Source: JADKAV01 sp041393775
GTDB taxonomy: Bacteria > Actinomycetota > Actinomycetes > S36-B12 > UBA10799
Length of the DNA: 64,000 bases
Reading direction: 5' to 3'
Assembly: GCA_041393775.1 (NCBI GenBank)
Contig: JAWKJM010000003.1
Coordinates: forward strand, 434,001-498,000
Shown: in pieces, positions 31,410-40,574 of the stretch
Numbering within the stretch: position 1 is the stretch's first letter
Layout: each line of letters begins with the position of its first letter
Program-made: the position numbers and the translations under genes
The notes under the pieces: model-generated
Database searches by the model: none
What the model saw: only the letters and a program-made list of their open reading frames with translations
Told to the model about the DNA's origin: nothing

Positions 31410-32138
31410 TCACCTCTGGCAGGCCGGGCACCAGTACGTGACACGGTCGTGCGGCGCCCGGCCCACCCGGCCCGATCGGATCGGGGTTCCGCACACGCGG
31501 CACGGGTGCCCGGTTCGCTCAAACACGTCCACTCTCTGACGGCGGCCGGCGACGCTGTCCAGCATGCGTCGGCGCACCGCGGCCAGCGCCGGTGCGAGGT
31601 CGCTCTCACCGATCGTCGAGTACGGGCTGACCCCCGCGGCGAAAGCGGTCTCCGCCGCCCACATGGTGCCAAGGCCGGCGATGACGGACTGGTCCAGCAG
31701 CGTCTCCACCAGCGGTCGCCGCCCGGGAAACCCCATCCCCGGGTCGAAGTCGTCAGCGAGGACGTCCGGGCCCAGGTGAGCCACCCACCGCGCCTCCTGA
31801 GCAGTCGGGGCCACCTCGACCATTGCCAGCCGCACCCCGATCGCCGCCGATTCCTGCGTCCTCAGCACGACCCGGATCTGGTGGTACGGACCGGTCCGAA
31901 GATCAGCTGTGCCTGTCACCCACTTGCCCTCCATGCGGCGGTGACTGTGAAGGGTCAACCCGTCACTTGTCCGGGTCAGCAGATGTTTGCCGACGGCCAC
32001 TGTCTCCAGGACCTGCTGCCCCTTGAGGTCGACGGTCGCGAACCGCGGCACCCGCAACTCGCTGGTGATCACAGTCCTGCCCTGCAGCGTCGCGTTGAGC
32101 TCCTGCGCGCTGCGCCGTACCGCATCCCCTTCCGGCAT
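31410..32138 (-). CDS. nei: Fpg/Nei-family DNA glycosylase (endonuclease VIII)
   Basis: Bifunctional glycosylase/AP lyase that excises oxidised pyrimidines. 242 residues. MPEGDAVRR gives the catalytic Pro2 and Glu3 after Met removal, which decides the start at 32138. GLTLHSHRRMEGKW is the central DNA-binding strand region and LLDQSVIAGLGTMWAAE the H2TH motif. The C-terminal zinc finger reads CRVCGTPI then YWCPACQ (Cx2C...Cx2C). The MPEGD start and H2TH spacing fit actinobacterial Nei2-type enzymes better than Fpg. There is no neighbouring repair gene; fadH is divergent from it. Confidence 0.93.
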   Translation of the reverse strand: MPEGDAVRRSAQELNATLQGRTVITSELRVPRFATVDLKGQQVLETVAVGKHLLTRTSDGLTLHSHRRMEGKWVTGTADLRTGPYHQIRVVLRTQESAAIGVRLAMVEVAPTAQEARWVAHLGPDVLADDFDPGMGFPGRRPLVETLLDQSVIAGLGTMWAAETAFAAGVSPYSTIGESDLAPALAAVRRRMLDSVAGRRQRVDVFERTGHPCRVCGTPIRSGRVGRAPHDRVTYWCPACQR

Positions 32139-32223
32139 AACCCTATGGTGCGCCAGACCTGCGTCCGGCGTCTGCTCCCAGCCAAATAGCATTAAGAACA
32201 CTGCCGACGGCGGAGGAGACCGC

Positions 32224-34236
32224 ATGCCCTACCCACACCTGCTGGAGCCGTTGGACCTCGGTTTCACCACCCTGCCGAACCGGGTCCTGATGGGGTCCAT
32301 GCACGTCGGGCTCGAGGAGGCCGAGGACGGCTTCCAGAGAATGGCAGCCTTCTACGCAGAACGCGCCCGCGGTGGTGTCGGGCTGATCGTCACCGGTGGA
32401 ATCGCACCCAACGAACTGGGCAGGCCCTGGCAGATGGGCGCGGCTCTGACCACCGAGCAGGAGGCCGAGCAGCACAAGGTGGTCACGCAGGCGGTGCACG
32501 ACGAGGGCGGCCGGATCGCCCTGCAGATCCTGCACTTCGGCCGGTACGCCTACCATCCCGAACTCGTCGCCCCGAGCCCGGTCCAGGCGCCGATCTCAGC
32601 GTTCACGCCGCATGAGATGTCGGCCGACGACATCGAGACGACGATCGCCGACTTCGCCCGGTGCGCCGCCCTGGCGCGCGACGCCGGGTACGACGGTGTC
32701 GAGATCATGGGCTCCGAGGGCTACCTGATCAACGAGTTCATCGCCGCCCGGACCAACCAGCGCACCGATGACTGGGGCGGCTCGTACGCCAACCGGATGC
32801 GCTTCCCGGTCGAGATCGTGCGGCGGGTCCGCGAGCGCGTCGGCAGTGACTTCATCATCATCTTCCGGCTGTCCATGCTCGATCTCGTCGAAGGTGGATC
32901 CACCCCTGATGAGGTGATCGAGCTCGCCGTGGCCCTCGAAGCGGCCGGTGTGACCCTGCTCAACAGCGGGATCGGCTGGCACGAGGCGCGCATCCCGACG
33001 ATCGCGACCAGCGTTCCACGAGCCGCGTTCACATGGGTGACCGAGCAACTGAAGGGCCGGGTGGGCATCCCGCTGATCACGTCCAACCGGATCAACACCC
33101 CCGAGGTGGCCGAGCAGGTCCTCGCTTCGGGGCAGGCCGACATGGTGTCGATGGCACGGCCCTTCCTGGCCGACCCGGAGTTCGTCAACAAGGCCGCAGG
33201 CGGACGGGCCGACCGGATCAACACTTGCATCGCCTGCAACCAGGCCTGCCTCGACCACACCTTCCAACTGCAACTCACCAGTTGCCTGGTGAATCCGCGG
33301 GCATGCCACGAGACTGTCCTGACGATCCAACCGGCGTCGCAGCCGCGCCGGATTGCGGTGGTAGGGGCCGGTCCCGCGGGCCTGGCCTGCGCGGTCACGG
33401 CCGCCAACCGGGGACACGATCTGACCCTGTTCGAGGCCGACGACAAGATCGGCGGCCAGTTCAACCTCGCCGCCCAGATCCCGGGTAAAGAGGAGTTCAC
33501 CGAGACGCTGCGCTACTTCCGCAACGCCCTCATCGACGCGGGCGTGTCGGTGAAACTCGGGCACCGCGTCGAGGTCAGTGACCTAATCGACTTCGATGAG
33601 GTGGTACTCGCCACCGGGGTGACGCCACGCATCCCAGCCGTGCCGGGGATCGACCACCCCCAAGTGATGACCTACCTCGACGTACTGCGTGATCACGTGC
33701 CCGTCGGGCGCAGCGTTGCCATCATGGGCGCCGGCGGGATCGGCTTCGACGTCGCCGAGTATCTGACGCAGTCCGGTCCGAGCGCCGCCCTTGAACCGGA
33801 GTTGTTCTACGCGCAATGGGGAATCGACGCGACGCAAGGCCGCCGGGGTGGGGTGGTCGAGCCCGTCCCCCAGCCCTCTGCGCGCGCGGTGACCCTGCTG
33901 CAGCGCAAAGGCACCAAGGTGGGCGCGGGCCTGGGCAAGACGACCGGATGGATACATCGCACGGAGTTGAAGAAGCGCGGCGTCCAGATGTTTCCGGGTG
34001 TCACCTACGAACGCATCGACGATGCCGGTCTGCACGTCACGATCGGGGGAACGTCACGGGTGCTGGAGGTGGAGACCGTCGTGGTGTGCACCGGACAGGA
34101 ACCGCAGCGGGAGTTGTACGCGCAACTGCAGGCCGCCGGTGTCACGGTCCAGGTCATCGGTGGTGCCGACGTGGCCGCCGAGCTCGACGCCAAGCGTGCG
34201 ATCAAGCAAGGCACTGAGATCGCCGCGGCGCTGTAG
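32224..34236 (+). CDS. fadH: 2,4-dienoyl-CoA reductase (NADPH), iron-sulfur flavoenzyme
   Basis: Reduces 2,4-dienoyl-CoA during beta-oxidation of unsaturated fatty acids. Its 670 residues nearly equal E. coli FadH. The N-terminal FMN TIM barrel (about 1-365) starts HLLEPLDLGFTTLPNRVLMG and carries GSEGYLINEFIAARTNQR. The 4Fe-4S ligands are in NTCIACNQACLDHTF and SCLVNPRA (about 334-352). The C-terminal FAD/NADPH half has IAVVGAGPAGLACA and VAIMGAGGIGFDVAEYL. GGAGGAG precedes the ATG. It could act with the thiolases near 15 kb, though nothing links them but pathway. Confidence 0.94.
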   Translation: MPYPHLLEPLDLGFTTLPNRVLMGSMHVGLEEAEDGFQRMAAFYAERARGGVGLIVTGGIAPNELGRPWQMGAALTTEQEAEQHKVVTQAVHDEGGRIALQILHFGRYAYHPELVAPSPVQAPISAFTPHEMSADDIETTIADFARCAALARDAGYDGVEIMGSEGYLINEFIAARTNQRTDDWGGSYANRMRFPVEIVRRVRERVGSDFIIIFRLSMLDLVEGGSTPDEVIELAVALEAAGVTLLNSGIGWHEARIPTIATSVPRAAFTWVTEQLKGRVGIPLITSNRINTPEVAEQVLASGQADMVSMARPFLADPEFVNKAAGGRADRINTCIACNQACLDHTFQLQLTSCLVNPRACHETVLTIQPASQPRRIAVVGAGPAGLACAVTAANRGHDLTLFEADDKIGGQFNLAAQIPGKEEFTETLRYFRNALIDAGVSVKLGHRVEVSDLIDFDEVVLATGVTPRIPAVPGIDHPQVMTYLDVLRDHVPVGRSVAIMGAGGIGFDVAEYLTQSGPSAALEPELFYAQWGIDATQGRRGGVVEPVPQPSARAVTLLQRKGTKVGAGLGKTTGWIHRTELKKRGVQMFPGVTYERIDDAGLHVTIGGTSRVLEVETVVVCTGQEPQRELYAQLQAAGVTVQVIGGADVAAELDAKRAIKQGTEIAAAL

Positions 34237-34275
34237 GGCGGCAAGGTCGGCGCTGTGACGAGCCCCTGAGCGCGG

Positions 34276-34281
34276 TACCGT
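34276..34281 (+). promoter_or_regulatory. Putative -10 hexamer (TACCGT) of GDPD gene
   Basis: Six bases before GTG 34288. It implies that the gene has its own leaderless transcript despite following fadH by 51 bp. Confidence 0.45.
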
Positions 34282-34287
34282 GCGCGG

Positions 34288-35211
34288 GTGGGAGTACCCC
34301 GGGACCAGGCTCGTGCGGCGCTGGCCGCTACCCACCGGTCCGCTCAGGACGCCCTGACCCGACAGGACCGGGTCGTGCGTCTCATTGCGCATCGGGGCTC
34401 GGGCCATGAGTACAACGATCCCGCCGGACCGCCTGAGAACACCCTGCCTGCAATCACCTACGGCTTCGAGCAGGGCGCCGACGCTGTCGAGGTCGATGTC
34501 TGGCGCACGGCGGATGGCGTCGTGGTCCTCCAGCACGATCGCACCACCGACCGGACAACCGACGTCGCCGGCCTGGACATCACCCTCAGCGACTATCCGG
34601 AGTTGCAGCCCCTGAGTGCCGGTGCGTGGAAGAGCCCGCAGTGGCACGATGTCCGCCTGCCAAGACTCTCCGAGGCCGCCGCCGCTGTGCCGCCGGGTGG
34701 GGCACTGGTCGTGGAGGTGGTGGAGGGTCCGCAGGTCGTGCCGAACGTGCTCGGTGCCACCTCCCTGCCCGATGACCGGATCATCTTCATCTCGAAGAAC
34801 CTCGACACGGCCGGCGCGCTCAAGCAGCAATCGCGCAGCCGGGTGTTCTGGATCGTCGACACCGTTCCGCGCTGGCAGATCGGCGGGTGGGCACAGGGGC
34901 ATCGCAGGGGTCCGCACAGCGCGCGCCACGGTTTCAACGAGCACGCCGACACGCAGTGGCTGGTGGAGCAGGCACTCGACCGCGGGCTCGACGGGCTGGA
35001 TACGCTCTTCAGCTACCCGCCCGACCTGCCGTCGGGCTTGCTCGACGCCGGGTTGCTGTGGATGGTCTGGACCGCCAACGATCCCCGTGCCATCGACCAG
35101 TGCATCCGGGACGGTGCGTGGGCGATCACCACCGACAACACCGCCGAAGTCCGATCCTGGATGGACGCCGCCGGGATCCGGACCTCGGCCCAGGCGGGCA
35201 CCGACTTCTGA
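34288..35211 (+). CDS. Glycerophosphodiester phosphodiesterase family protein
   Basis: Hydrolyses glycerophosphodiesters to sn-glycerol-3-phosphate and an alcohol. 307 residues, TIM barrel. Active-site motifs are RLIAHRGSG, PPENTLPAI (Glu), AVEVDVWRTADGVVVLQHD (Glu/Asp metal ligands, His) and WTANDPRAIDQCIRDGAWAI near the C-terminus. There is no signal peptide, so it acts in the cytosol, unlike many secreted GlpQ enzymes. About 35 residues precede the barrel. Start GTG at 34288 chosen by the upstream hexamer. Confidence 0.9.
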   Translation: MGVPRDQARAALAATHRSAQDALTRQDRVVRLIAHRGSGHEYNDPAGPPENTLPAITYGFEQGADAVEVDVWRTADGVVVLQHDRTTDRTTDVAGLDITLSDYPELQPLSAGAWKSPQWHDVRLPRLSEAAAAVPPGGALVVEVVEGPQVVPNVLGATSLPDDRIIFISKNLDTAGALKQQSRSRVFWIVDTVPRWQIGGWAQGHRRGPHSARHGFNEHADTQWLVEQALDRGLDGLDTLFSYPPDLPSGLLDAGLLWMVWTANDPRAIDQCIRDGAWAITTDNTAEVRSWMDAAGIRTSAQAGTDF

Positions 35212-35262
35212 GTGGACCCGCGTTCGGTTCTCGCGCAAACGTTCGGCGCGCCACTTCGCGTT

Positions 35263-35600
35263 GGTCATCCGCGGGCGTGGCCGCCGGGGCGTTCAGGCGG
35301 GAAGATGCCGGGCGAAGATCGCTCGCGTTAGTCATCCACGGCCGTGTGGGCCAGGCGGGAAACGCCGGGCGCAGAGCGCTCGCGTTAGAGAATGTGCACG
35401 AAGTTGGAGAAGCCACACGTGTGTTCTCTAACCTCGTGCACGACCTCCAACCTCGTGCACGATCGCTAACCTCGCGGACCACTTCTGCGGCCACCGAGTA
35501 CACGAGCCGATTTCGAGCTAGGCCCGCGGAGGGGAAGGGCTCACCAGAACCCGAAGTCCTCACGGGAACCCGGGAACCTACCGGCAAGCGGGGCCGAAAC
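35263..35600. repeat. Family B composite intergenic repeat, copy 3
   Basis: Two tandem GC modules of the GTCATCC...CTCGCGTTAG type (35263-35331 and 35331-35388) lead into GTTAGAGAATGTGCACG (35384-35400) with TTCTCTAACCTCGTGCACG further on and two degenerate CTCGTGCACGA repeats. A tail contains CCAGAACCCGAAGTCC, also at 20529. No gene is present in 35212-35649. Confidence 0.8.
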
Positions 35601-35649
35601 GAGGGTCCCGATTGCGGACGGACGCACGCTCTCGGCGCGATCGCCAGGA

Positions 35650-37074
35650 CTACCCGGGGTAGGCCATCGACTGCACCTGCTGGTACCGGACAAGGACGTC
35701 GGGCCGCGGTTCGGCCGCGAAGACCTGTGCGGCGGCAGTGCCCGGGGCAGACGTCGCATCCCAATCCGGCAACTCGCCCGTAAGTGCCCACGCCGCCTGC
35801 CGGGCAGCTCCGGCGGCCACGTACTCGCCGGGTTGCGGCACCACCACCGGAACCCCGAGAACTGATGAGGCGATCGCGGCAACAACCGGCGACTGCGCGC
35901 TCCCGCCGATCAGGATCACCCGTTCGCAGGCCACACCCTGTGAGGCCAGCGCCTGCCGACCCGCGGCGAGCCCGCACAGCATCCCCTCGACCGCGGCGCG
36001 CGCGAAATGCTCCGGGGTGGAATTCGCCCGAGTGATGCCATGCAAGGATCCTGTGGCCCCCGGAAGGTTGGGGGTGCGCTCGCCGTCCAGGTAGGGCAGC
36101 AACACCAGGCCCTCGGCGTCCGGCACCGACTGGGCGAGCCGGTCCAGTTCGGGGTAGTCCACACCCAGCACCGAGCACGCGGCGTCCAGCACGCGCGATG
36201 CGTTCAATGTGCAGACCAGGGGGAGGAATCCGCCGGCCGCGTCGGCGAAGCCCGCGACGATCCCGGTGGGGTCGGCCGTCCGCTTCTCAGTGGAAGCGAA
36301 GACCGTCCCGGATGTCCCGATCGACACCACCACGTCGCCGGGACCCGCGCCGACCCCGAGCGCCGCGGCCATGTTGTCCCCGGTGCCCACCCCGAGCAGG
36401 ATCCCGGATGGCAGTCCGTCGTGGCCGGTGGTCATCCCGGGTGACGCGGTGGCCGACAGCACCTCCGGTAGCCGGGCCTCGTGGCCGAGGACGTCAACGA
36501 CCACGTCTGGCAGGTACTCGTTGCGCGCCGGTGAGAAGTAGCCGGTCCCGCTGGCATCGCCGCGATCCGTCGTCGCTGCGCCCTCGGGCGAACCGCGCAG
36601 CCTCCAGGTCAGCCAATCGTGCGGGAGCATGACGTCGGTCACCGCGGCCGCGAACTGTGGCTGAGCGCGCGAGAGCCATCTCAGCTTTGTGACGGTGAAG
36701 GATGCCACCGGCACCGATCCGGTGTTCTCGCACCACCAGGACGCACCTCGATCCGCCACCAATTCCTCGGCGTCCACGGCCGAACGCGTGTCGTTCCACA
36801 GCAAAGCCGGGTACACCGGCGTCCCGCTCGCGTCGAGGGCGACCATGCCGTGCTGCTGCGCGCCCACGGACAGCGCCGCGACGTCATCGAGCCCGCCCGC
36901 GTCGCGGACAGCGACCATCAGGGCATCCCACCAGTGCGCGGGATCGACGGCACTGCCCGCTGGATGTGATGCCCGTCCACTGCGAACCTCCTCACCGGTC
37001 GCGGCATCACGGATGCTGACCTTGACCGATTGCGTGGACGAGTCGATGCCCGCCACGAGGCGGGGGGCACTCAC
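35650..37074 (-). CDS. xylB: Xylulokinase
   Basis: Phosphorylates D-xylulose to xylulose-5-phosphate for the pentose phosphate pathway. 474 residues of the FGGY family: VAGIDSSTQSVKVSI (phosphate-1 loop), GAQQHGMVALD, LLWNDTRSAV, MLPHDWLTWRLRG, VVSIGTSGTVFAS (phosphate-2), LPYLDGERTPNLPGA and ILIGGSAQSPVVA (adenosine motif). The GTG start at 37074 overlaps the xylA stop as GTGA, which decides it against the longer frame. It is the last gene of the xylose operon. Confidence 0.94.
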   Translation of the reverse strand: MSAPRLVAGIDSSTQSVKVSIRDAATGEEVRSGRASHPAGSAVDPAHWWDALMVAVRDAGGLDDVAALSVGAQQHGMVALDASGTPVYPALLWNDTRSAVDAEELVADRGASWWCENTGSVPVASFTVTKLRWLSRAQPQFAAAVTDVMLPHDWLTWRLRGSPEGAATTDRGDASGTGYFSPARNEYLPDVVVDVLGHEARLPEVLSATASPGMTTGHDGLPSGILLGVGTGDNMAAALGVGAGPGDVVVSIGTSGTVFASTEKRTADPTGIVAGFADAAGGFLPLVCTLNASRVLDAACSVLGVDYPELDRLAQSVPDAEGLVLLPYLDGERTPNLPGATGSLHGITRANSTPEHFARAAVEGMLCGLAAGRQALASQGVACERVILIGGSAQSPVVAAIASSVLGVPVVVPQPGEYVAAGAARQAAWALTGELPDWDATSAPGTAAAQVFAAEPRPDVLVRYQQVQSMAYPG

Positions 37075-38246
37075 CCCCGGAAGCCCATCAAGTGCTCGAT
37101 CGCGAGTTCGTTGATGTTCACGAACGGGTAACCGCGGTCGAGCGATGCGGGATCCACATCGGTGATCTCCGGCAGGTCGGCCAGCCCCTCCCCAGGTGCC
37201 AGGGTCGGCTGCTTCAGCGCGGTCACACCAGCCGCCTCCATCGCCGCCTGCACCTCGGGGTCGGCGCGGAACGAGGCTGCACGCTGTTTGAGCATCAGAT
37301 AGGTCGACATGTTCGCCGCCGCACTGCGCCACACACCCTCGCTGTCCTCGGTGCGAGCCGGCTTGTAGTCGAAGTGCCGCATGCCCGGGTACCCGCTGGT
37401 CTCCAACAGGTCCACCAGGTAGAAGGCGTTGAGCAGATCACCGTGCCCGAAGACGAGGTCCTGGTCGAACTTCGGTCCACGCTGCCCATTCAGGTCGATG
37501 TGGAACAGCTTCCCGCACCACAGCGCCTGCGCCACGCCGTGCACCATGTTGAGACCCGCCATCTGTTCATGCCCGACCTCCGGGTTCAAACCCACCATCT
37601 CCGAGTGGTCGAGCCGGTCGATCAGCGCCAACGCGTGCCCGATCGTGGGTAGCAGGATGTCGCCGCGCGGCTCGTTCGGCTTCGGCTCGACCGCCAGCCG
37701 GATGTCGTACCCTTGCGAGACGATGTAGTCGCAAACAGCGTCCAGACCCTCGGCGTAGCGGTCCAGCGCCGCCTGCACGTCCTTCGCGGCGTCGGTCTCC
37801 GAGCCTTCGCGGCCTCCCCACAGGACGTAGGTGGTCGCGCCGAACCGGGCCGCCAGGTCGATGTTGCGCCGGACCTTGGCCAGGGCGTACCGGCGCACGT
37901 CCCGGGAGTTGGAGGTGAACGCGCCGTCCTTGAAGATCGGGTGGGTGAAGAGGTTGGTGGTCATCATCGGAACCACCAGGCCGGCTTGGGCCAGCGCCTT
38001 CTCGAAACGGCTGATCGCTGCCTCCCGCTCATCGCCGGTCAGAGCGGGAGAAAGCAGGTCGTCGTCGTGGAAGGTCACCCCGTAGGCGCCCAGCTCACCC
38101 AGTTTCTCGGCGGCCAGGACCGGGTCCATCGGCTCCCGGGTGGGGTCGCCGAACGGGTCGCGCGCCTGCCAGCCGATCGTCCACAGGCCGAACGTGAAGT
38201 GGTCCTCGGGCTTGGGCTTCAGGTCGATGGTTGAGTAGTCGGTCAT
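37071..38246 (-). CDS. xylA: Xylose isomerase
   Basis: Converts D-xylose to D-xylulose using two divalent metal ions. 391 residues, the short actinobacterial class. GAYGVTFHDDDLL (near 57) carries the catalytic His/Asp, VLWGGREGSE the substrate loop, AVEPKPNEPRGD the Glu and Lys at the metal site, GLNPEVGHEQMAGLN the Glu/His pair, and LFHIDLNGQRGPKFDQD the C-terminal metal ligands. AAAGG eight bases upstream sets the ATG at 38246. The stop overlaps xylB. Confidence 0.96.
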   Translation of the reverse strand: MTDYSTIDLKPKPEDHFTFGLWTIGWQARDPFGDPTREPMDPVLAAEKLGELGAYGVTFHDDDLLSPALTGDEREAAISRFEKALAQAGLVVPMMTTNLFTHPIFKDGAFTSNSRDVRRYALAKVRRNIDLAARFGATTYVLWGGREGSETDAAKDVQAALDRYAEGLDAVCDYIVSQGYDIRLAVEPKPNEPRGDILLPTIGHALALIDRLDHSEMVGLNPEVGHEQMAGLNMVHGVAQALWCGKLFHIDLNGQRGPKFDQDLVFGHGDLLNAFYLVDLLETSGYPGMRHFDYKPARTEDSEGVWRSAAANMSTYLMLKQRAASFRADPEVQAAMEAAGVTALKQPTLAPGEGLADLPEITDVDPASLDRGYPFVNINELAIEHLMGFRG

Positions 38247-38257
38247 CTTCGTGCCTT

Positions 38258-39304
38258 TCATCGGGGGTTGACGGTCTGACATGTGCGGGCGGCATCACCG
38301 ATGGCGTCCACGACGCGCATCGTGGCCAGCGCCGACTGCGGGGTCACTGGCATCTTCGCGCCGTGGTGCAGGGTGTCCGCGACGCCCAGATAGAAGGCCG
38401 GCCACCGTCCGGCCAGATAGGGGACTTCGTCGAGATCCTGGTCCTCGCCGACGACCACCTGCGCCCGCAGTCCGGGATGCAAACCCCAGCCGGGTCTACC
38501 CGGGCGCTCCCCTGCCCGTAGTCGGTCCTCCTGGGTGTCGCCCTCTGGCAGAAGCGCTGCTCCGGCGGCGCCCAACACCCGGAACCGGGCTGCGGGGATG
38601 GCCGTCAGCAGGGACGCGCTGAGCTGAGTCGCGACCCCCGACTCGTGCAGCAGCGTGGCGATCACGTCGTCGTCCTGACCACCGACCGGACGCAGGGCCA
38701 CCGTCCGCGCCTGAACCGATTCCACGGGCCCGAACAGCAGCAGTGCCTGATCGACGAGATGGGGTCCCAGGTCGTATCTCAACCCGCCCAGGTCCCGTGG
38801 GTCGGTGGATTCCCGCCAGCCGCCCTTGCCCAAGGGCCGCCATCGTTCCATCCGGGTCTCGAAGCGATGCACGTCCCCGATCCGGCCGGTCTCCAGGATC
38901 TGTCGCAAAGTGAGGAAATCGCCGTCCCATCGCCGGTTGTGGAACACGAACAACCGCCGGTCGCGGCTTTCCGCCAGTTCGATCAGCGCCTCGAACTCGT
39001 CGGCGTCACCGGCCACCGGCTTGTCGACGACGACGTGCCGGCCGCTGGTCAGTGCATGCCGGACGTGACCGGCATGGAACCGGCTGGGGCTGGCCACCAC
39101 CACCAGGTCGACGTCCCGGGCAAGCAGCTCGTCCACGGTCTGGACGACCTGCGTGCCCGGGTAATCGGCGGCCACCTGATCAGCTCGCGCCGCATCGCGG
39201 GTGACGACACTGTCCAGCGACAGGCCCGGCGTACTGGCGATGAACGGTGCATGGAACAACTGTCCGGCAAGGCCGTACCCGATGACTCCGACGCTTGTCG
39301 ACAC
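38258..39304 (-). CDS. Gfo/Idh/MocA-family oxidoreductase
   Basis: NAD(P)-dependent sugar or polyol dehydrogenase, 348 residues. The N-terminal Rossmann fold is VGVIGYGLAGQLFHAPF, and EKP-like VVVDKPVAGDADEFEAL holds the catalytic Lys. NRRWDGDFLTLRQIL and GGLRYDLGPHLVDQALLLFG (Asp/His pair) belong to the C-terminal sheet domain. It sits between the xylose permease and xylA and is probably co-transcribed, so a pentose such as xylose, or an aldose epimer, is the likely substrate. GTG 39304, seven bases after the permease stop, is the best start; GGGAGGG lies upstream. Confidence 0.88.
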   Translation of the reverse strand: MSTSVGVIGYGLAGQLFHAPFIASTPGLSLDSVVTRDAARADQVAADYPGTQVVQTVDELLARDVDLVVVASPSRFHAGHVRHALTSGRHVVVDKPVAGDADEFEALIELAESRDRRLFVFHNRRWDGDFLTLRQILETGRIGDVHRFETRMERWRPLGKGGWRESTDPRDLGGLRYDLGPHLVDQALLLFGPVESVQARTVALRPVGGQDDDVIATLLHESGVATQLSASLLTAIPAARFRVLGAAGAALLPEGDTQEDRLRAGERPGRPGWGLHPGLRAQVVVGEDQDLDEVPYLAGRWPAFYLGVADTLHHGAKMPVTPQSALATMRVVDAIGDAARTCQTVNPR

Positions 39305-39311
39305 TTCAGGG

Positions 39312-40571
39312 TCATGCCCTCCCGGTGGCCTGAGCACGCCTGCGCGACAGTGCGTCCACGCTGGCTGCGATCAGAAGCACGAGACCGGTCACGATGAACG
39401 CGATCCCCGACTCCTGCGTCACCAGCGGCAGTCCGTTGGCGATCACGCCGACGACCAGCCCACCGATAACCGCGTCGATGATCCGGCCGCGGCCGCCGAA
39501 CAGTGACGTCCCGCCGATGACCGCGGCGCCCACGGCATAGAGCAATGTCGTCGAACCACCGGTGGACGGCGAGACGGAGTTGTCGCGGGAGGCGAACAGG
39601 ATGCCGGCCACGGCGGCCATGGTCGAACACGCGATGAAGCAGATCAGCTTGATGTTCGCGACGTTGATACCAGCGCGGCGGCTGGCCTCGGCGTTGCCGC
39701 CGACGGCGTACACGTGTCGGCCGAAGCTCGTGCGCGACAGCAGGTACGTCAGACAGACGACCAGGATCAAGATGAGCGGAACGACGTACGGCACGCCCTG
39801 GATCGAGGTGACCGCCGGGTTGCGGCTGCGCTCCTGGTTGAGGATGTACACCGCCGCGCCCATGATCACCCCCAGCGCGATGAGCTTCGCCAAGAACACC
39901 GACATGTTCTCCGTCGGAAGACCCGACGCGTGCCGGCTACGGCGCTTCATCAGGCTAAGGACGGCCCAGCCACCGACCACGATCGCGAAGAGGATCCAGC
40001 CGGCGAGCGGGGACATGTTCGCGTTCATGATCTTGAGGATCGAGTCGTTGCGGATCGGGATGGTCCCGCCCTCGCCGATCACCAGCAGCATGAGGCCTTG
40101 CAGAGCCAGGAAGGCGGCCAAGGTGACCACGAAACTCGGGATGCCCAGGCGTGAGACCAGAATGCCGATCAGGAAACCGATCACCACACCGGTGAGCAGG
40201 GTCGCCGCCAGTGCCAGATACCAGGGCCAGCTCCTCTGGGTCAGGGTCACGCCCAGGACCGCCGCCGCGGTACCTGCCGCGAAGCCCGCGGACAGGTCGA
40301 TCTCCCCGAGCAGCAGCACGAACACCAGACCCATGGCCAGGACAATGATCATCGCCGACTGGTTGATCAGGTTCGCGAAGTTGAAGGCGGACAGGAAGGT
40401 GTCGCCCTCCAGGGCGGTGAAGACGACGATCAGTACCAGCAGACCGGCGACCGCGGGCAGCGAACCCAGTTCACCACCCCGCACCCGTTCCCAGTAGTTG
40501 CGGATGCTCTGGCCCAGGCCCGCGCCTTCCTCTGTCTGTTCCTCGAGCGGGTTCTCAACGATGGTTGACAT
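39312..40571 (-). CDS. xylH: Xylose-type ABC transporter permease
   Basis: Membrane subunit of a CUT2-family sugar importer. 419 residues, with about 12 hydrophobic segments. GLVFVLLLGEIDLSAG is the family hallmark in the fourth to fifth helices, GIPSFVVTLAAFLALQGLML follows, and RTSFGRHVYAVGGNAEASRRAGIN is the cytoplasmic EAA-like loop that docks the ATPase. The start is 3 bp after the ATPase stop. A ~60-residue central insert (MKRRSRHASGLPTENMS) is shared with XylH-type proteins. The longer XylH rather than RbsC layout supports xylose. Confidence 0.92.
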   Translation of the reverse strand: MSTIVENPLEEQTEEGAGLGQSIRNYWERVRGGELGSLPAVAGLLVLIVVFTALEGDTFLSAFNFANLINQSAMIIVLAMGLVFVLLLGEIDLSAGFAAGTAAAVLGVTLTQRSWPWYLALAATLLTGVVIGFLIGILVSRLGIPSFVVTLAAFLALQGLMLLVIGEGGTIPIRNDSILKIMNANMSPLAGWILFAIVVGGWAVLSLMKRRSRHASGLPTENMSVFLAKLIALGVIMGAAVYILNQERSRNPAVTSIQGVPYVVPLILILVVCLTYLLSRTSFGRHVYAVGGNAEASRRAGINVANIKLICFIACSTMAAVAGILFASRDNSVSPSTGGSTTLLYAVGAAVIGGTSLFGGRGRIIDAVIGGLVVGVIANGLPLVTQESGIAFIVTGLVLLIAASVDALSRRRAQATGRA

Positions 40572-40574
40572 ATG